Assembly (NCBI GenBank): GCA_000708835.1
Contig: DF237666.1
Coordinates: forward strand, 1-40,975
DNA length: 40,975 nt
Source: Klebsormidium nitens
Taxonomy: Eukaryota; Streptophyta; Klebsormidiophyceae; Klebsormidiales; Klebsormidiaceae
Direction: 5' to 3'
Positions 40,270-40,975 of the stretch are shown here, piece by piece. Numbering within the stretch: position 1 is the first letter of the stretch; every line of letters begins with the position of its first letter. The notes below the pieces were generated by a model. That model worked only from the letters and a program-made list of their open reading frames with translations, did not search any database and had not been told where the DNA came from. The position numbers were made by a program, and so were the translations under genes.

Positions 40270-40975
40270 ACGGGGGGTCATTTTCATTCGGGAAGCACCC
40301 GGTCCGTTTGCGACAATTCGTTTTGAGCTCGTTATGGATACGTTATGGACGATTGAACCACGATAAGTCCGGGTTAAACGAGTCCGGTTAACTACGCTTG
40401 CTGTTTTCCACAACGAGTCATGCTTCACGCTTCACTCTTTTGTCAACATCGCTTCGCGATTCTTCTTTACGTCCTGAGCATGAGCATTTGAGTTTGTTCA
40501 GGTCGTGGGCACCGAGTCAGAGTTCCCTGCTCCGCTTGGCCGGTCTGCATTATTCGTGGCTTGAATACTGCCGGCGTGCCCTGGCATGAGCTATTAGGGT
40601 GTGGTCACAAGCTGTTTAACATGCACAAGAAGGGATCGCTTTCCGGATATGGAGCATGAGGTACGCATGTTATTACCAGATATTGCATGCACGGTGCCGC
40701 CTGTATGTAGCTGCCCCGTAGTTGAGACCAGAACACCGTCTCATGATTCATCTGACTGTTATTCAAGTACGCCGTTGATTTCATGCCATAGCGTTGTAGA
40801 AGAAGCTTGCGGACCCGCCCCTATCTTTCTGACATTTCAAGATTCGATCGAAGCGATAAGGTGTAATGTTGCCCGTCAAATTCATCATCGACGGTCCGCG
40901 CAGCCCTCAGGCAAATTGAGGCAATTTGCAGTGTCAATCGACCCTGACCGTACGGAACTTGGAAATCGAACCTTT
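40270..40975. other. Region downstream of RFC1
   Basis: About 700 bp after the RFC1 stop codon, presumably its 3' UTR and following intergenic DNA. Short tandem-like GTTATGGATACGTTATGGACG occurs at about 40331-40351. No exon, RNA gene or repeat family is supported. Confidence 0.5.

Overview
The window looks like nuclear DNA of a plant-lineage eukaryote, most likely a streptophyte green alga (Klebsormidium-like grade). The genes are rich in introns, mostly GT-AG and about 60-880 bp long. Exons are GC-rich and introns less so. The recognisable proteins are plant-type: a plastid FGGY ribulose/xylulose kinase, an endosomal NHX5/NHX6-class antiporter, the plastid pseudo-protease EGY3, and RFC1. 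I saw no transposase, reverse transcriptase, tRNA, rRNA or CRISPR array. The species is an inference.

Six genes are supported, and I assembled exon models whose splice phases close exactly. (1) + strand 406-5448: plastid FGGY kinase, 9 exons, 564 aa. (2) + strand 6971-9787: unknown lysine-tailed protein, 4 exons, 287 aa. (3) - strand 13754-10595: unknown coiled-coil protein, 6 exons, 615 aa. (4) + strand 14892-20993: NHX5/6-class Na+(K+)/H+ exchanger, 18 exons, 611 aa. (5) - strand 28967-22324: EGY3, 13 exons, 584 aa. (6) + strand 29437-40269: RFC1, large subunit of the clamp loader, 18 coding exons, 969 aa.

Genes 3/4 and 5/6 are divergent pairs. The EGY3 and RFC1 start codons are only about 470 bp apart. 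Genes 2/3 and 4/5 converge. The genes act in unrelated processes (plastid sugar phosphorylation, endosomal pH and cation balance, plastid membrane signalling, DNA replication), as expected of an ordinary nuclear neighbourhood. They do not form a pathway cluster.

The most unusual signal is inside RFC1. At least six of its 17 introns contain decayed tandem copies of the neighbouring splice site, with or without part of the exon. I call these exon echoes. The clearest is intron 13, where the last ~70 bp of exon 13 plus its GC-type donor recur four more times at 122-140 bp spacing. Acceptor-side echoes occur in introns 7, 9, 12 and 14, and a donor-side echo in intron 16. Other notable items are two GC-AG introns in RFC1, a stop-free 321-bp NHX intron in frame with both flanking exons, a perfect 17-bp-arm inverted repeat in an EGY3 intron, and the lost zinc-site residues of EGY3.
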